A DNA stretch of 64,000 nt from Lasioglossum baleicum (GCF_051020765.1 NC_134930.1:4030001-4094000), one strand, 5' to 3'; shown: positions 17,486-27,766, counted from the stretch's first letter. Notes: generated from the letters alone by a model not told the origin. A program made the numbers and translations.

Positions 17486-17637
17486 TTACCAAAATTTCGA
17501 TTTTTGGTAATTTTCAAAAGTACTTAGAATATTTTCAAACATATGATCGGTCGACAAATGATGTCAACTAATCATATGACATATAAAATTTACATCGAAA
17601 CGCCTTGCAAGAGCAAGCGCTCGAAAATATTCTAAGT
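17486..17637 (+). repeat. Nested inverted repeats in LTR-B
   Basis: TTACCAAAA/TTTTGGTAA (17486-17494 and 17502-17510) is followed by a 15-bp perfect pair ACTTAGAATATTTTC (17522-17536) with GAAAATATTCTAAGT (17623-17637). These enclose a second pair, CATATGAT/ATCATATG (17540-17547 and 17571-17578). The block could form a cruciform or an RNA stem, or be a relic of a small inverted-repeat transposon. Confidence 0.7.
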
Positions 17638-17904
17638 CCCAATTTATTTAAATAAATAAATAGGTACGCCAATGGTTACCACTTAATTTTCGAGTCCTGC
17701 ACCACTGGGAACGAAAACTGCTGACTCTAGTGCGGCGGCCATCGCGCTGTTTACGACGAAGACCGGCACAAAGAGGACACGGTCCCCTTTTGCGAAGTCA
17801 GCATTTTTCGGACGAACGTTATTCGTCGACGAACGTTCGATTCTCCCCAGTCCTCTCCGAGGACCCGAGTGGGTCAGTCGAGTTTTCGTCAATCTTCCAA
17901 GTCC

Positions 17905-17984
17905 AGACTATTTAGACATAGTCTTTCCAAATCCAGATTGTTTAGACACAATCTTTCCAAATCCATACTGTTTAGACACAGTCC
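17905..17984 (+). other. Three covarying hairpins, 30-bp period
   Basis: Three tandem units share the loop TTTAGACA but have different, still complementary stems: AGACTA/TAGTCT (17905-17924), AGATTG/CAATCT (17935-17954) and ACTG/CAGT (about 17967-17982). The base changes in the stems are compensatory. Same block at 21316-21395 and 44380-44459 (plus) and 47034-47113 (minus). Confidence 0.8.
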
Positions 17985-18582
17985 CTAATACCATTCAGTA
18001 ATATCGTATTCTTATTCGTTTAATTCAAATATTACTTCGTTTATTCAATTAAACATTTTTATTGCGTTTCATATTTCGTACTTAGTACGTATTTCGATTT
18101 CGTTAATAATAAGCATCTTTACCTTTGTATTCTTTTACGTTTATAATATACTTTGTTTTACCAGAGTCAATCTAAATCCCAATTATTATTTCCTTGCTCC
18201 TAACTTCGTAGTTTGAAGTGACACGTTGTTAGTTAGAGATAGAGTTCTCACTGGAAAGTTCGCGAATAGTATTCCTTATTCAATTTCCTGTTACGTGTTT
18301 GCGTACGTGCGTGATAGTGATAGACTTGCTCGCATAGCAAGCTCCGCAGCATCCACGTCCGTTTTCTTGAATCAAAGTATATTCGCGAGATAAATTCACG
18401 GGATCGCACAGCGTCCACGCCCGTTTTCGCTAGTTAAAATATCGTCAATCACGCGGACGATATTCGTGAGTTAGATTCACGGTATCGTACAGCGTCCACG
18501 CCCGTTTCCTCAACGAGCGCATCCGTCTACAATACCGTAGCAGCCAGCTGTCAATCATTGGAGGTCGTTCCTGTCAAATATT

Positions 18583-18607
18583 GACGTGACAGAGTTTGGC
18601 GCAGTCG
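18583..18607 (+). other. Relic LTR end plus PBS inside LTR-B
   Basis: GACGTGACA (18583-18591), GAGTT, then TGGCGCAGTCG (18597-18607) repeats the exact arrangement found at the true LTR end and PBS, about 365 bp upstream of the present end. Also at 36324-36334 and 45072-45082 (plus) and 46411-46421 (minus). Confidence 0.75.
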
Positions 18608-18753
18608 TCAATCCTTGAAGGTCGTTTCCAGCCATTTGGATCAACCCCTGTCAAGCAGAGCGGACCGTATTCAAGGCCATCAGCGCAACCGTAGCTGTTC
18701 ATCCGTTGCGAATTCATGTCTCGTGTCAATCGACAAACAAGCGAAGCGTAAAA

Positions 18754-18759
18754 GTAAGT
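18754..18759 (+). other. Candidate splice donor in LTR-B
   Basis: AAAA|GTAAGTGG fits the donor consensus well and lies about 200 nt before the LTR end, comparable to the GTGAGT site of LTR-A. It could serve a subgenomic RNA joining to the envelope or accessory ATG. Consensus only. Confidence 0.35.
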
Positions 18760-18956
18760 GGAACATATTACCGCGTATGTTTCAGGGTCGCGTGCATCAT
18801 CCATCTGTGTAAGACTGCATGCAGGTGTCGGCATCGGGTCCTAGTCTGTTGATAAAAAGACCAACACTTTTATTAAATGTCAGTCAGTGGAAGAGTAGAG
18901 TAGCCGGGCCGCGGTATTCTCTTCTCTTGCTCTTATAGCCCCGCCAGGACGTGACA

Positions 18957-20104
18957 CTTGCGTCCCGCTCGACGTGGGCGTCGCATGGGTAAGGAATAGT
19001 AATGATGGAATATTAATAATGTAATGAAAATGAACTTCCACTTGTTATTAACCTTTTTGATAGTTAACTCGCTTCATGTCTATAGTGGCGGCTCAGCGTT
19101 TCCACTGCGCTCTTTAGACCAATTCTAGACGTGGCACGAGAACTTCTCTATGACTCGCTTCAAATTCCTTATTGGCGGCTCAGCGTTTCCACTGCGCACT
19201 TTAGACCAAGTCCGGATATGTCACGAGTTTAATATATTCGATGCAAGAACTGAATTGGAAGATGGTGTTGAACTAACACAAGAATAACAAGATCGAAGCA
19301 CTGGTATAACAACGATATATTAAATAAGAACTGGTAAGTACACTGGTATACAATATGTAAGTAGTATTATAATAGGAGTAGTAATTGGATTAATGAATAA
19401 TGGATATTGTAATATGTTATAGGAATAATGTATGAGAATTAGGACTTGAGTTGAGTTGAGTTAGAGTTGGAATTGGAATTGGAATTAGGAGTGAAGGATC
19501 GACACACTTCACTTTCGCGGAGCTAGACTGAACACGTCTGCTCTTGAAGCCGGACTGGCGGCTGAGGCCAGGTAGGCACGTCTGTGCGAGTCGCTGGCTG
19601 AAGGCGGACTGATGCAAGCGTCCGCTCTGCCTTGCCTCCTTCGGTCGGAGTGGGGATAGCTGACGCTGCAGTCTCTTTGTTCTTCAGTCGTCGGAGTGGG
19701 AGAACCGCTGACGCAGCAGCGTCTTTGCTCCCGGGGACTGCACGTGCATTTCTGCTGACGCTGCAGTCTCGTGGCTGTCCTATTGCCCTCTACGAGCGTG
19801 GGACTGCTGATGCAGCAGTCTTTGGACTTCTCGACGTTTCTAGAAGCTTCTAGATGCTTCCAGAGTGATGCAATACTTTATTGCATTATGTGTCGTGGTG
19901 ATGGGTTGAAACTGAGGTAAGGTGTTGATCAAGGTGAAGTTATGGTGATGGGTAGAGACGGAGATAAGGATTAGAACAATAGAATAATGAAATCTTAATA
20001 CTATGCTCTTATGTCTAGGGGACGGTGTATGGATCTTATGTAGATCAGACCTTGTATACATGGTGTGTGTACAAGGCCAACGTCGTACATCGGACGACGT
20101 AACA
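18957..20104 (-). repeat. LTR-A, 3' LTR of A2 (part)
   Basis: Runs from the first codons of ORF-L (start near 18984-18986) to the LTR start at 20104, followed by CCTCCC, the complement of the purine tract. The missing remainder was separated by the B1 insertion. Confidence 0.9.
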
Positions 20105-20170
20105 CCTCCCAACGCGGAAAAGAAATTTCTGACAAGGAAGAAATTTCTCGCTCAACACTCGATCACACAC

Positions 20171-20588
20171 TCATTCATGCGACGCATCGTCCGGAGGTAC
20201 TCCGTGCAGGGAGCACAGTTCTCGGCGAGTATTTCCTATATTTGTACGAAACACTGGTCGCACTGAAATGTTGTCGGTGTCGGCATGTGGGGCTGGGGCT
20301 GGTTTTGTAATGTCCGACAAGTCGTATTCGCAATGTTCATTTTTCGACTGTCTTTTCTCGGGGTTTAGGGTGGGTGGGGAATCACTTTGTTCACTAACAC
20401 TTTCACTTGCACTTTTGTCTTTTCTGATCTGCGTCCAGATGAGTGTCACGTTTCGCTGACGCGGGGTTTGCGTTGGATTATTCGGCGCACGCTTGAGTTT
20501 GTTTGCATGTACAATCTTAAAATGGTTCCCTACTTTAATTTTCACATTGTTTGAGTCTAGGATGTCGCAAATTTCGTGAGGACCCGTA
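20171..20588 (-). pseudogene. A2 integrase C-terminal tail (cut by B2)
   Basis: Encodes the end of the A1-type Pol (GPHEICDILDSNN to the C-terminal ISVRPVFR peptide and DDASHE stop). It is separated from its upstream part at 45436 by B2; the target duplication CGTA is at 20585-20588 and 45432-45435. Confidence 0.85.
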
Positions 20589-21655
20589 TGTGACGTCGGT
20601 CGCACCTCCGACGTTAGCTTTAAGACTACATGTAAAATTAGATACATAAGAGCGAGCGTTCCCCTTTAAAGATTCCAAAACTCCTAAAAATCCTTCATAA
20701 CAATGAATCCTTAACACCACGTACATCTGATTGAAATCCATCAACATAACCTAAAATCCAAAATCTGTCAAAATCCTAAAATAGCCAAAAATGGCCCAAA
20801 CTCGAAGATTGAAATATCATTGGACTCGTGAGCGAAAATCATGAAACTAACCTAAAAATTTGTAGGTTAGGTTCTCAATTCGCGTTTGTTTAGACTTTAC
20901 CAAAATTTCGATTTTTGGTAATTTTCAAAAGTACTTAGAATATTTTCAAACATATGATCGGTCGACAAATGATGTCAACTAATCATATGACATATAAAAT
21001 TTACATCGAAACGCCTTGCAAGAGCAAGCGCTCGAAAATATTCTAAGTCCCAATTTATTTAAATAAATAAATAGGTACGCCAATGGTTACCACTTAATTT
21101 TCGAGTCCTGCACCACTGGGAACGAAAACTGCTGACTCTAGTGCGGCGGCCATCGCGCTGTTTACGACGAAGACCGGCACAAAGAGGACACGGTCCCCTT
21201 TTGCGAAGTCAGCATTTTTCGAACGAACGTTATTCGTCGACGAACGTTCGATTTTCCCCAGTCCTCTCCGAGGACCCGAGTGGGTCAGTCGAGTTTTCGT
21301 CAATCTTCCAAGTCCAGACTATTTAGACATAGTCTTTCCAAATCCAGATTGTTTAGACACAATCTTTCCAAATCCATACTGTTTAGACACAGTCCCTAAT
21401 ACCATTCAGTAATATCGTATTCTTATTCGTTTAATTCAAATATTACTTCGTTTATTCAATTAAACATTTTTATTGCGTTTCATATTTCGTACTTAGTACG
21501 TATTTCGATTTCGTTAATAATAAGCATCTTTACCTTTGTATTCTTTTACGTTTATAATATACTTTGTTTTACCAGAGTCAATCTAAATCCCAATTATTAT
21601 TTCCTTGCTCCTAACTTCGTAGTTTGAAGTGACACGTTGTTAGTTAGAGATAGAG
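20589..21655 (+). repeat. LTR-B, 5' LTR of B2, first part
   Basis: First 1,067 bp of LTR-B, ending in AGAG (21652-21655), the target site of A3. Together with 35972-36683 (712 bp) it gives exactly 1,779 bp. Confidence 0.95.
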
Positions 21656-23513
21656 TGTCACGTCCGTCACTGTGTTTTTGTTACAGGTACCAGGAGAGAG
21701 AAAAGAGAACAGTGACAGACGGACGGTTGAGATATGAAGATTAATATGAGGAGTGGTCTTTTGTGCCGAGACAGCCGCGGGCTGTCATATGCACTAGGAC
21801 AACCGATATTGCTATGGATGCAGTCAAGAAGAGAACGTCCGACGCGGTTACAAGAACTGTCCCGACAAGAATCACGCGCGAGATGATGCAACGGAAACGG
21901 TGAGTTTACAGGATTCAGCAATTATACAAAACATTATACGACTCACCGCAATGCTGTATTAACGCCTAATAATATTGTTGCAGCAGGAATTGGCGGTACT
22001 GACAGTAGGTGTCGTACATCGGGTCTTCTATACAGATGTCCTCGAGGTGGGGAAGATCTGGCAGGGCTGCTGCTGCTCTCCTCGGGACATTAGTGGCCTT
22101 GGATGCTGGCCGCAAGATGACACGTTGATGAGCTGGCAGAGGAACGTCACGGATGATTCGGCAACGGACCCTGGGAACGATGATCGTGTCTCGGCTGTCG
22201 TCGTCGTCGGCTATGTCGATTACCTCAGGACGATCGACCGGATGCAGAACTGGCGTCGGAGAAGTTCTGTCCACTCGGTAGTGGCAATGATTTGATCGAG
22301 CACCGCTTTATTTCTCAACGCGCGTCTCAATTTAGCAAGTTGATACTTGCGTCCCGCTCGACGTGGGCGTCGCATGGGTAAGGAATAGTAATGATGGAAT
22401 ATTAATAATATAATGAAAATGAACTTCCACTTGTTATTAACCTTTTTGGTAGTTAACTCGCTTCACGTCTATAGTGGCGGCTCAGCGTTTCCACTGCGCA
22501 CTTTAGACCAATTCTAGACGTGGCACGAGAACTTCTCTATGACTCGCTTCAAATTCCTTATTGGCGGCTCAGCGTTTCCACTGCGCACTTTAGACCAAGT
22601 CCGGATATGTCACGAGTTTAATATATTCGATGCAAGAACTGAATTGGAAGATGGTGTTGAAGTAACACAAGAATAACAAGATCGAAGCACTGGTATAACA
22701 ACGATATATTAAATAAGAACTGGTAAGTACACTGGTATACAATATGTAAGTAGTATTATAATAGGAGTAGTAATTGGATTAATGAATAATGGATATTGTA
22801 ATATGTTATAGGAATAACGTATGAGAATTAGGACTTGAGTTGAGTTGAGTTAGAGTTGGAATTGGAATTGGAATTAGGAGTGAAGGATCGACACACTTCA
22901 CTATCGCGGAGCTAGACTGAACACGTCTGCTCTTGAAGTCGGAAGAAGCCGGACTGGCACGTCCGTGCGAGTCGCTCGCTTGGAGCGGACCGTTCGAGTC
23001 GCTGTCTGGAGGCGGACTGATGCAAGCGTCCGCTCTGCCTTGCCTCCTTCGTTCGGAGTGGGGATAGCTGACGCTGCAGTCTCTTTGTTCTTCAGTCGTC
23101 GGAGTGGGAGAACCGCTGACGCAGCAGCGTCTTCGCTCCCGGGGACTGCACGTGCATTTCTGCTGACGCTGCAGTCTCGTGGCTGTCCTATTGCCCTCTA
23201 CGAGCGTGGGACTGCTGATGCAGCAGTCTTTGGACTTCTCGACGTTTCTAGAAGCTTCTAGATGCTTCTAGAGTGATGCAATACTTTATTGCATTATGTG
23301 TCGTGGTGATGGGTTGAAACTGAGGTAAGGTGTTGATCAAGGTGAAGTTATGGTGATGGGTAGAGACGGAGATAAGGATTAGAACAATAGAATATATGAG
23401 ATCTTAATATTATGCTCTTATGTCTAGGGGACGGTGTGTGGATCTTATGCAGATCAGACCTTGAATACATAATGTATGTACAAGGCCAACGTCGTACATC
23501 GGACGACGTAACA
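21656..23513 (-). repeat. LTR-A, first LTR of A3 (3' end of the array)
   Basis: 1,858 bp. It has a private 3-bp deletion near 22086 (CGGGACATT against CGGGACGACATT in the other two), so it is not an exact copy. The heat-shock block (23236-23273) carries an extra near-unit (TCTAGAAGC). Confidence 0.92.
21966..22375 (-). pseudogene. ORF-L, broken by internal deletion (A3 LTR 1)
   Basis: Start (22373-22375) and stop are kept, but roughly 100 bp between the WTELL-coding and TPVLHP-coding parts are missing, which shifts the frame. The same deletion is at 28190-28602 and 34417-34829, so the A3 lineage lost this ORF before the tandem duplication. Confidence 0.8.
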
Positions 23514-23723
23514 CCTCCCAACGCGGAAAAGAAATTTCTTACAAAGGAAGAAATTTCTCGCTCAACACCCGATCACACACTCATTCATGCGACGCATCGT
23601 CCGGAGGTACTCCGCGCAGGGAGCACAGTTCTCGGCGAGTATTTCCTATATTTGTACGAAACACTGGTCGCACTGAAATGTTGTCGGTGTCGGCACGTGG
23701 GGCTGGGGCTGATTTTATGCAAT
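23514..23723 (-). other. A3 3' noncoding tail
   Basis: Between the accessory region and the LTR. It keeps DNA similar to the 3' end of A1 pol (region coding ISVRPVFR...SLRG) but lies after the stop of the long A3 frame. Purine-tract complement CCTCCC at its left edge. Same at 29741-29950. Confidence 0.6.
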
Positions 23724-26336
23724 TTATTTCGCTTTGTTCATTTTGCATAGTTGGGTTTTGGGTGGGTGGGGAATCACTTGTGTCACTGTCACTTTTGTCT
23801 CAGGTGACGAGATTACGGCTTTGGCACAAACACTCTGCATCTCTAATTTGCTTGAGTATTGGTGTCTTCGTCCGAGGAAGAGGTGCTTGAGTTTTCGTCC
23901 TCTTCTTCGTCGTCCGTGAGAATTTCGCCTCTTTCTCTTCTTATTCTGGCAGTGTCTGTTGCTGCCTGATCCAGTGCGAGGAGGAAACTGCAGTGGATGC
24001 ATTCCAATATTGGGGTTTCCCTCAATATGGGTTTTGTACACGCGTCGCATGCGTTCTTCCTTTTCCTTGTAAGAACGTGCGTGTATACGATGACCCTCCT
24101 GACTACCGCAGTGAGGCTGCAGGCAAGGCATAGTTCTCTGCCATTTAGGGAGATTCTGTGTCTGCCATTGTAGCAGAATATTCCCTGGTATCTGTAGATG
24201 AAGTCTCCGGCTTTGTTCGCCGATGGTCTCGCCGGTTGTAAGTGTCCGCACATGTTGATTGTGTTTGTGGATACTGGACACGATGTGGTAGGCGGCTGGG
24301 AACAGGCTGGGATTCTGGCTGTAGGAACTTCTTCGAAGTGCTGCTGTCGTTTGTTCTGTATCTTCCGGCGGTGGAAGGAGATTCTGTCGACGCTGGGTTT
24401 CGGATTTCGCTCGCTTATCGGTGTTGACCGGACGCGTGATTATCGCGGATTCTAATTTCGCGTCAGCGGAGGACTGTAATGAAATCTCCTGGGAGGGTTT
24501 CTTATCGCAAATCGCAGGAGACGCTACAATTATGGTTCGCGGGTTATTGCAAAGGTATAGTATAATACGAAATTTGTTTCTCCTTTTTGCTGACGCGTAT
24601 TTTACAGACGTATAATTCCTAGATGGATGGAAATCGCTTTGCGGTGCACGGATACTTGACCGTTGAGACTGGAAGAGATCATGTCCCGGCGAAAAATCAG
24701 AGGTAGGTTTTTGAAATGAAATATAGACTCTCTTTGACTCTGATTTAGAAATTATCGCGGGATGATCTTTTATGATCGACTCGTATGCTCGGTCTATACG
24801 AGGTAGAGTTTTATGCTTTATTTTATGTAGACGTTCTGTTGTCTTTAGAGAATCAAAGGCGGGGACATTTCCTTTCAACCTAGACTCGGAATAGAAACAA
24901 TCGGACTTGATACCGGAGCTTGTAGAATAAACCTTCATAGGTTTGAATTCGCGGGAGTCTTCTTTGGACTCTTGATTAAAATTGTCGGGATGGTTACCGA
25001 GTACGTCGGGATGGTTACCGGAATTGAAAAGGTCGGGATGGTTACCGAATGCGTCGGGATGGTTACCGGAGTTAGAATAATGATCGGGCTGGTTACCGGA
25101 GTTAGTATAAGAATCGGGCTGGTTACCGGAGTTAGTATGAGAATCGGGCTGGTTACCGGAGTTAGTATATGAATCGGGCTGGTTACCGGAGTTAGTATAA
25201 AGATCGGGCTGGTTACCGGAGTTAGTATAAGAATCGGGCTGGTTACCGGAGTTAGAATAAGAATCGGGCTGGTTACCGGAGTTAGTATGAGAATCGGGCT
25301 GGTTACCGGAGTTAGAATAAGAATCGGGCTGGTTACCGGAGTTAGTAATGTCGGGATGGTTACCGAATACGTCGGGATGATACCCGGAAGTAGAATGGTC
25401 GGGATGGTTACCGAATACGTCGGGATGGTTCCCGGAATTAGAAAGGTCGGAAGAGTACGACTCGATTTCTTCCATCTCCAATGGGGGCAATCGAAATGAA
25501 ACTCTTTCCGACGAGGTGTTAAAACACCGGAGGCTCGCTTTGCCTTTACGATTGGTGACAACGCAGTCACCCAGGAATACATCCGGCGCTACATTAACAC
25601 GGCGGATATATCCCTGTTTGGGTCCTTCGACGTCGACCGCTATGCACGCAACGGTACGAGGTTCGAGGACGAATTCTTCGGATTTCAGAGGAGTCTTTGT
25701 TCGAACTCGATCCTCACGCTCCACGATCCGACTTCTCGCAGTGTACTCCGATATCTCTCGAGTCTCCTTCGATTCCGGCCGGCTTTTCACGGCGTTTTTC
25801 TCTAGGGAGCACTCGGTCGAATCCCGAGGAGGCATTGAAATAACCTCCGTCACCGGGGCTCTGCAAGGTCTGACCGCGGGTGCACGAGGATTTGAGGAAG
25901 ACACTCGAACGTTCCTTGCCGAATGTTCCTCACGCTTGGCGGCTGGAGTTTTAACGAGATCGTTGGTCATAGACGAAGGCATTGAAATAACCTCTGCTGC
26001 CAATTTATCGCGAGGCTCAGCCGTGGGCGCGCAAGGGTTCGAGAAGGGAACCCGAATGTTTCCTATCATAATGTATTCATTCGCAAAGGAGATCTCGGCT
26101 CCTGTTCTGAAGAAGGGAGAACCGAGGATTCCGTCGATGTTAATTGGGAAGTTTTCTTCCAAGACATGAAATTCGATAGGGTTTTGACCCTGTAAGTGTA
26201 TTTTAATTTGACCGAGAGTTGGAATGGATCCCTCGGTTATTCCTTGGACTTCTATAGTGTTTGTATGATCTATAGGTAGATTTGGTTCTAGACTTGACGC
26301 ACGAATTAAATTGATCTCCGAACCCGTGTCTAACAA
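23724..26336 (-). CDS. A3 protease-linker ORF (copy 1)
   Basis: 870 codons reached by -1 shift from gag. Protease LDTGSE is at the start, then Pol sequence shared with A1 to about residue 290, then a long acidic repeat region with at least 15 NSGN(Q/H)PD units. A linker of about 240 residues is related to the B1 linker and ends RRQNLLPPPEDTEQ near 24358. Beyond this point the frame reads the accessory gene out of register and is Arg/Lys-rich nonsense, so the natural product probably matters only up to there. RT, RNase H and integrase are absent. Confidence 0.75.
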   Translation of the reverse strand: MLDTGSEINLIRASSLEPNLPIDHTNTIEVQGITEGSIPTLGQIKIHLQGQNPIEFHVLEENFPINIDGILGSPFFRTGAEISFANEYIMIGNIRVPFSNPCAPTAEPRDKLAAEVISMPSSMTNDLVKTPAAKREEHSARNVRVSSSNPRAPAVRPCRAPVTEVISMPPRDSTECSLEKNAVKSRPESKETREISEYTARSRIVEREDRVRTKTPLKSEEFVLEPRTVACIAVDVEGPKQGYIRRVNVAPDVFLGDCVVTNRKGKASLRCFNTSSERVSFRLPPLEMEEIESYSSDLSNSGNHPDVFGNHPDHSTSGYHPDVFGNHPDITNSGNQPDSYSNSGNQPDSHTNSGNQPDSYSNSGNQPDSYTNSGNQPDLYTNSGNQPDSYTNSGNQPDSHTNSGNQPDSYTNSGNQPDHYSNSGNHPDAFGNHPDLFNSGNHPDVLGNHPDNFNQESKEDSREFKPMKVYSTSSGIKSDCFYSESRLKGNVPAFDSLKTTERLHKIKHKTLPRIDRAYESIIKDHPAIISKSESKRVYISFQKPTSDFSPGHDLFQSQRSSIRAPQSDFHPSRNYTSVKYASAKRRNKFRIILYLCNNPRTIIVASPAICDKKPSQEISLQSSADAKLESAIITRPVNTDKRAKSETQRRQNLLPPPEDTEQTTAALRRSSYSQNPSLFPAAYHIVSSIHKHNQHVRTLTTGETIGEQSRRLHLQIPGNILLQWQTQNLPKWQRTMPCLQPHCGSQEGHRIHARSYKEKEERMRRVYKTHIEGNPNIGMHPLQFPPRTGSGSNRHCQNKKRKRRNSHGRRRRGRKLKHLFLGRRHQYSSKLEMQSVCAKAVISSPETKVTVTQVIPHPPKTQLCKMNKAK
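23843..24253 (-). CDS. Cys-rich accessory protein (copy 1)
   Basis: 136 codons in the +1 frame relative to the protease-linker ORF. Its ATG (A at -3) matches gaplessly the domain fused to the end of B2 Pol: C2, C27, C42, C45, C69, C72, C85 and C88 fall at identical residue numbers in both, with MCG, CYNG and ETPxLEC conserved; about a third of the first 89 residues are identical by eye. Three CxxC pairs suggest a zinc ribbon or RING-like fold binding two metals. The tail is Asp/Glu/Ser-rich. Family unknown to me. Expression would need a spliced RNA or another frameshift; the frame is open upstream of the ATG through the linker junction. Confidence 0.7.
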   Translation of the reverse strand: MCGHLQPARPSANKAGDFIYRYQGIFCYNGRHRISLNGRELCLACSLTAVVRRVIVYTHVLTRKRKNACDACTKPILRETPILECIHCSFLLALDQAATDTARIRRERGEILTDDEEEDENSSTSSSDEDTNTQAN

Positions 26337-26407
26337 AAATTCACACTTCTTTTGTAATTGAGGGGCGGAGATTTTTACGCGCGGAATTGGTGAGTCTGCA
26401 GCAAGAT

Positions 26408-27766
26408 TTACTGCTGAGACGAATCGTCGGACTGGTCGTTCGTCCGGATAGCTGTTTGGGTGCGGGCTGTAGTTTGAGTTGAAGATGCGGCCTCCCGCCT
26501 GGGGTTGGCTTCGGTCGGGAGGCCGGACTCGTTTCCCGACCTCCTATTATTATTGAAAGTGCGCTTACGGCACTCGTGAATATCGTGCCCGGGGGTTTTG
26601 CAGTAGTTGCAAAATTTGTTAGGGCTTGAGGGGCGATCTGTGCGACCATCGCGGTACGTGTTTTGGTCGCGAGGATTATTTTCCCATCGCCGTTGCGGCG
26701 TCGGGGAGCGATAAGAGTCCCGGTTTGAGTTTCTCGAGGACTGCTGAGACGAGTCCGGTCTGTTATCGCGGCGTTCTTGGGTTCGCTCTGGAATGTCACG
26801 AGCGGACTCGTACGTGGAACGCTGGCGATACGGCCGGTTATCAGAGAAGCTGACTCGTTTTTCTTCGCGGATCAGTTCTCGTCGACGAGTCTGGTCTGAC
26901 TCATACTGCCTGTAAGCAGAGATGGCTGCTTCGAAAACAGTGGCAGGATTTCGCGAAGGGCAATGAAGCACTTCGGCACGCAGCTGGGGAAGGAGACCTC
27001 GTAGAAAACAATCTACTACGAAGCGATCTAGTTCTTCGTAATCAAGGCCAATATCTGTGGCATCTTGAATCGCGGTTCGAAGGTCTTTAACGCGATTGAT
27101 GAAGTCTAAGATGTGCTCGTTTGGAGCTTGGAGTACACTCGCGAGATCGCCACGGTAATGGTCAACGAATTTGTATGGGCCCAGTACTGTTCGTAATTTC
27201 TCGCATAGTGCAGAAATTGTGAATATGTGCTCGCCTTCTATAGCGGCATAAGCACGATCGTGGAGTTTATTGCAGAGCAATTTCGTGAGGGCACGCTCTG
27301 CAGTGGCCGGTACGGTGTCACGCGCGCGTTTGCATGCACGTATGAATTGTAGGACGGAAGACGAAGTTCCGTCGAATCTAGGGACAAGCTCGGCGGCTTG
27401 TTTTAGAGCGAAATTACCAGTAGGTTCATACTGTGGGATTTCGCGTGGCTCTGGCGGTGAAGGTTCCCGCATATTAGAGACGTTACTAGGGCCTGGTGTA
27501 GGCGTCTGTTGACGTAGGGTTTGACTCGTGATTTGGATGTTATGAAGCTCTTTTCGTATTTCGTCGAGCATATTCTTTTGGTTTTGTGCGTCTTCTTCAT
27601 ATTTGAGACGCAATTTCGCAATAAAATCAGTTTCTTCTTTGAGATATTGCTCTCTACGGGCGAGGTCTTGTGCGTATAGGAGTAGCTCTTCCTCGGTCAT
27701 TGGGGGAAGGTCTGCGTTAGGATCTGCTCGGAGATCCCTTTGAGATCGCGTGATTGGGCGAGACAT
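26408..27766 (-). CDS. gag: A3 Gag (copy 1)
   Basis: 452 residues, same length and layout as A1 Gag: charged N-terminal coil, capsid-like core, CCHC knuckle (CNYCKTPGHDIHEC). Differences from A1 are scattered substitutions, such as TPGH for VPGH. The frameshift heptamer is at 26531-26537 (reverse complement GTTTCCC) with stem arms 26516-26525 and 26488-26497. Confidence 0.92.
   Translation of the reverse strand: MSRPITRSQRDLRADPNADLPPMTEEELLLYAQDLARREQYLKEETDFIAKLRLKYEEDAQNQKNMLDEIRKELHNIQITSQTLRQQTPTPGPSNVSNMREPSPPEPREIPQYEPTGNFALKQAAELVPRFDGTSSSVLQFIRACKRARDTVPATAERALTKLLCNKLHDRAYAAIEGEHIFTISALCEKLRTVLGPYKFVDHYRGDLASVLQAPNEHILDFINRVKDLRTAIQDATDIGLDYEELDRFVVDCFLRGLLPQLRAEVLHCPSRNPATVFEAAISAYRQYESDQTRRRELIREEKRVSFSDNRPYRQRSTYESARDIPERTQERRDNRPDSSQQSSRNSNRDSYRSPTPQRRWENNPRDQNTYRDGRTDRPSSPNKFCNYCKTPGHDIHECRKRTFNNNRRSGNESGLPTEANPRREAASSTQTTARTQTAIRTNDQSDDSSQQ

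Larger units (their letters stand above)
1652..18956 (+). mobile_element. Element B1: RT-less, envelope-bearing gypsy element (5' end outside)
   Basis: Parts in order: leader 1652-1949, gag 1950-1987 plus 12353-13640 (split by element A1), protease-linker-envelope ORF 13796-17182, polypurine tract 17167-17177 and 3' LTR 17178-18956. The leader, gag and protease are near-identical to element B2, but RT, RNase H and integrase are absent and a glycoprotein takes their place. The right flank (CTTG, 18957-18960) is LTR-A of element A2. The 5' LTR lies left of the window. The gag, frameshift site and long ORF contain no internal stop, so before A1 landed this copy looked translatable; reverse transcription would need RT in trans. 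Confidence 0.88.
17178..18956 (+). repeat. LTR-B, 3' LTR of B1
   Basis: 1,779 bp, beginning TGTGACGTC and ending GACGTGACA. Includes a start hairpin (ACGTCGG with CCGACGT, 17182-17203), an inverted-repeat block, three covarying hairpins, a threefold repeat around AGCGTCCACGCCCGTT (18348-18515), an internal PBS-like site at 18597 and a GTAAGT donor-like site at 18754. Length equals both B2 LTRs and the solo LTR. It carries TTATGTT where the B2 LTRs have TTAGGTT (near 17455). Confidence 0.95.

Noticed and set aside
23724..24350. Arg/Lys-rich C-terminal 200 residues of the A3 870-codon ORF as a functional domain
   Set aside because: It is the accessory gene read out of register; the other frame has the conserved Cys pattern and start.
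24978..25470. Regularly spaced short repeats resembling a CRISPR array
   Set aside because: They are in-frame coding repeats (NSGNQPD) without unique spacers, in a eukaryotic retroelement.
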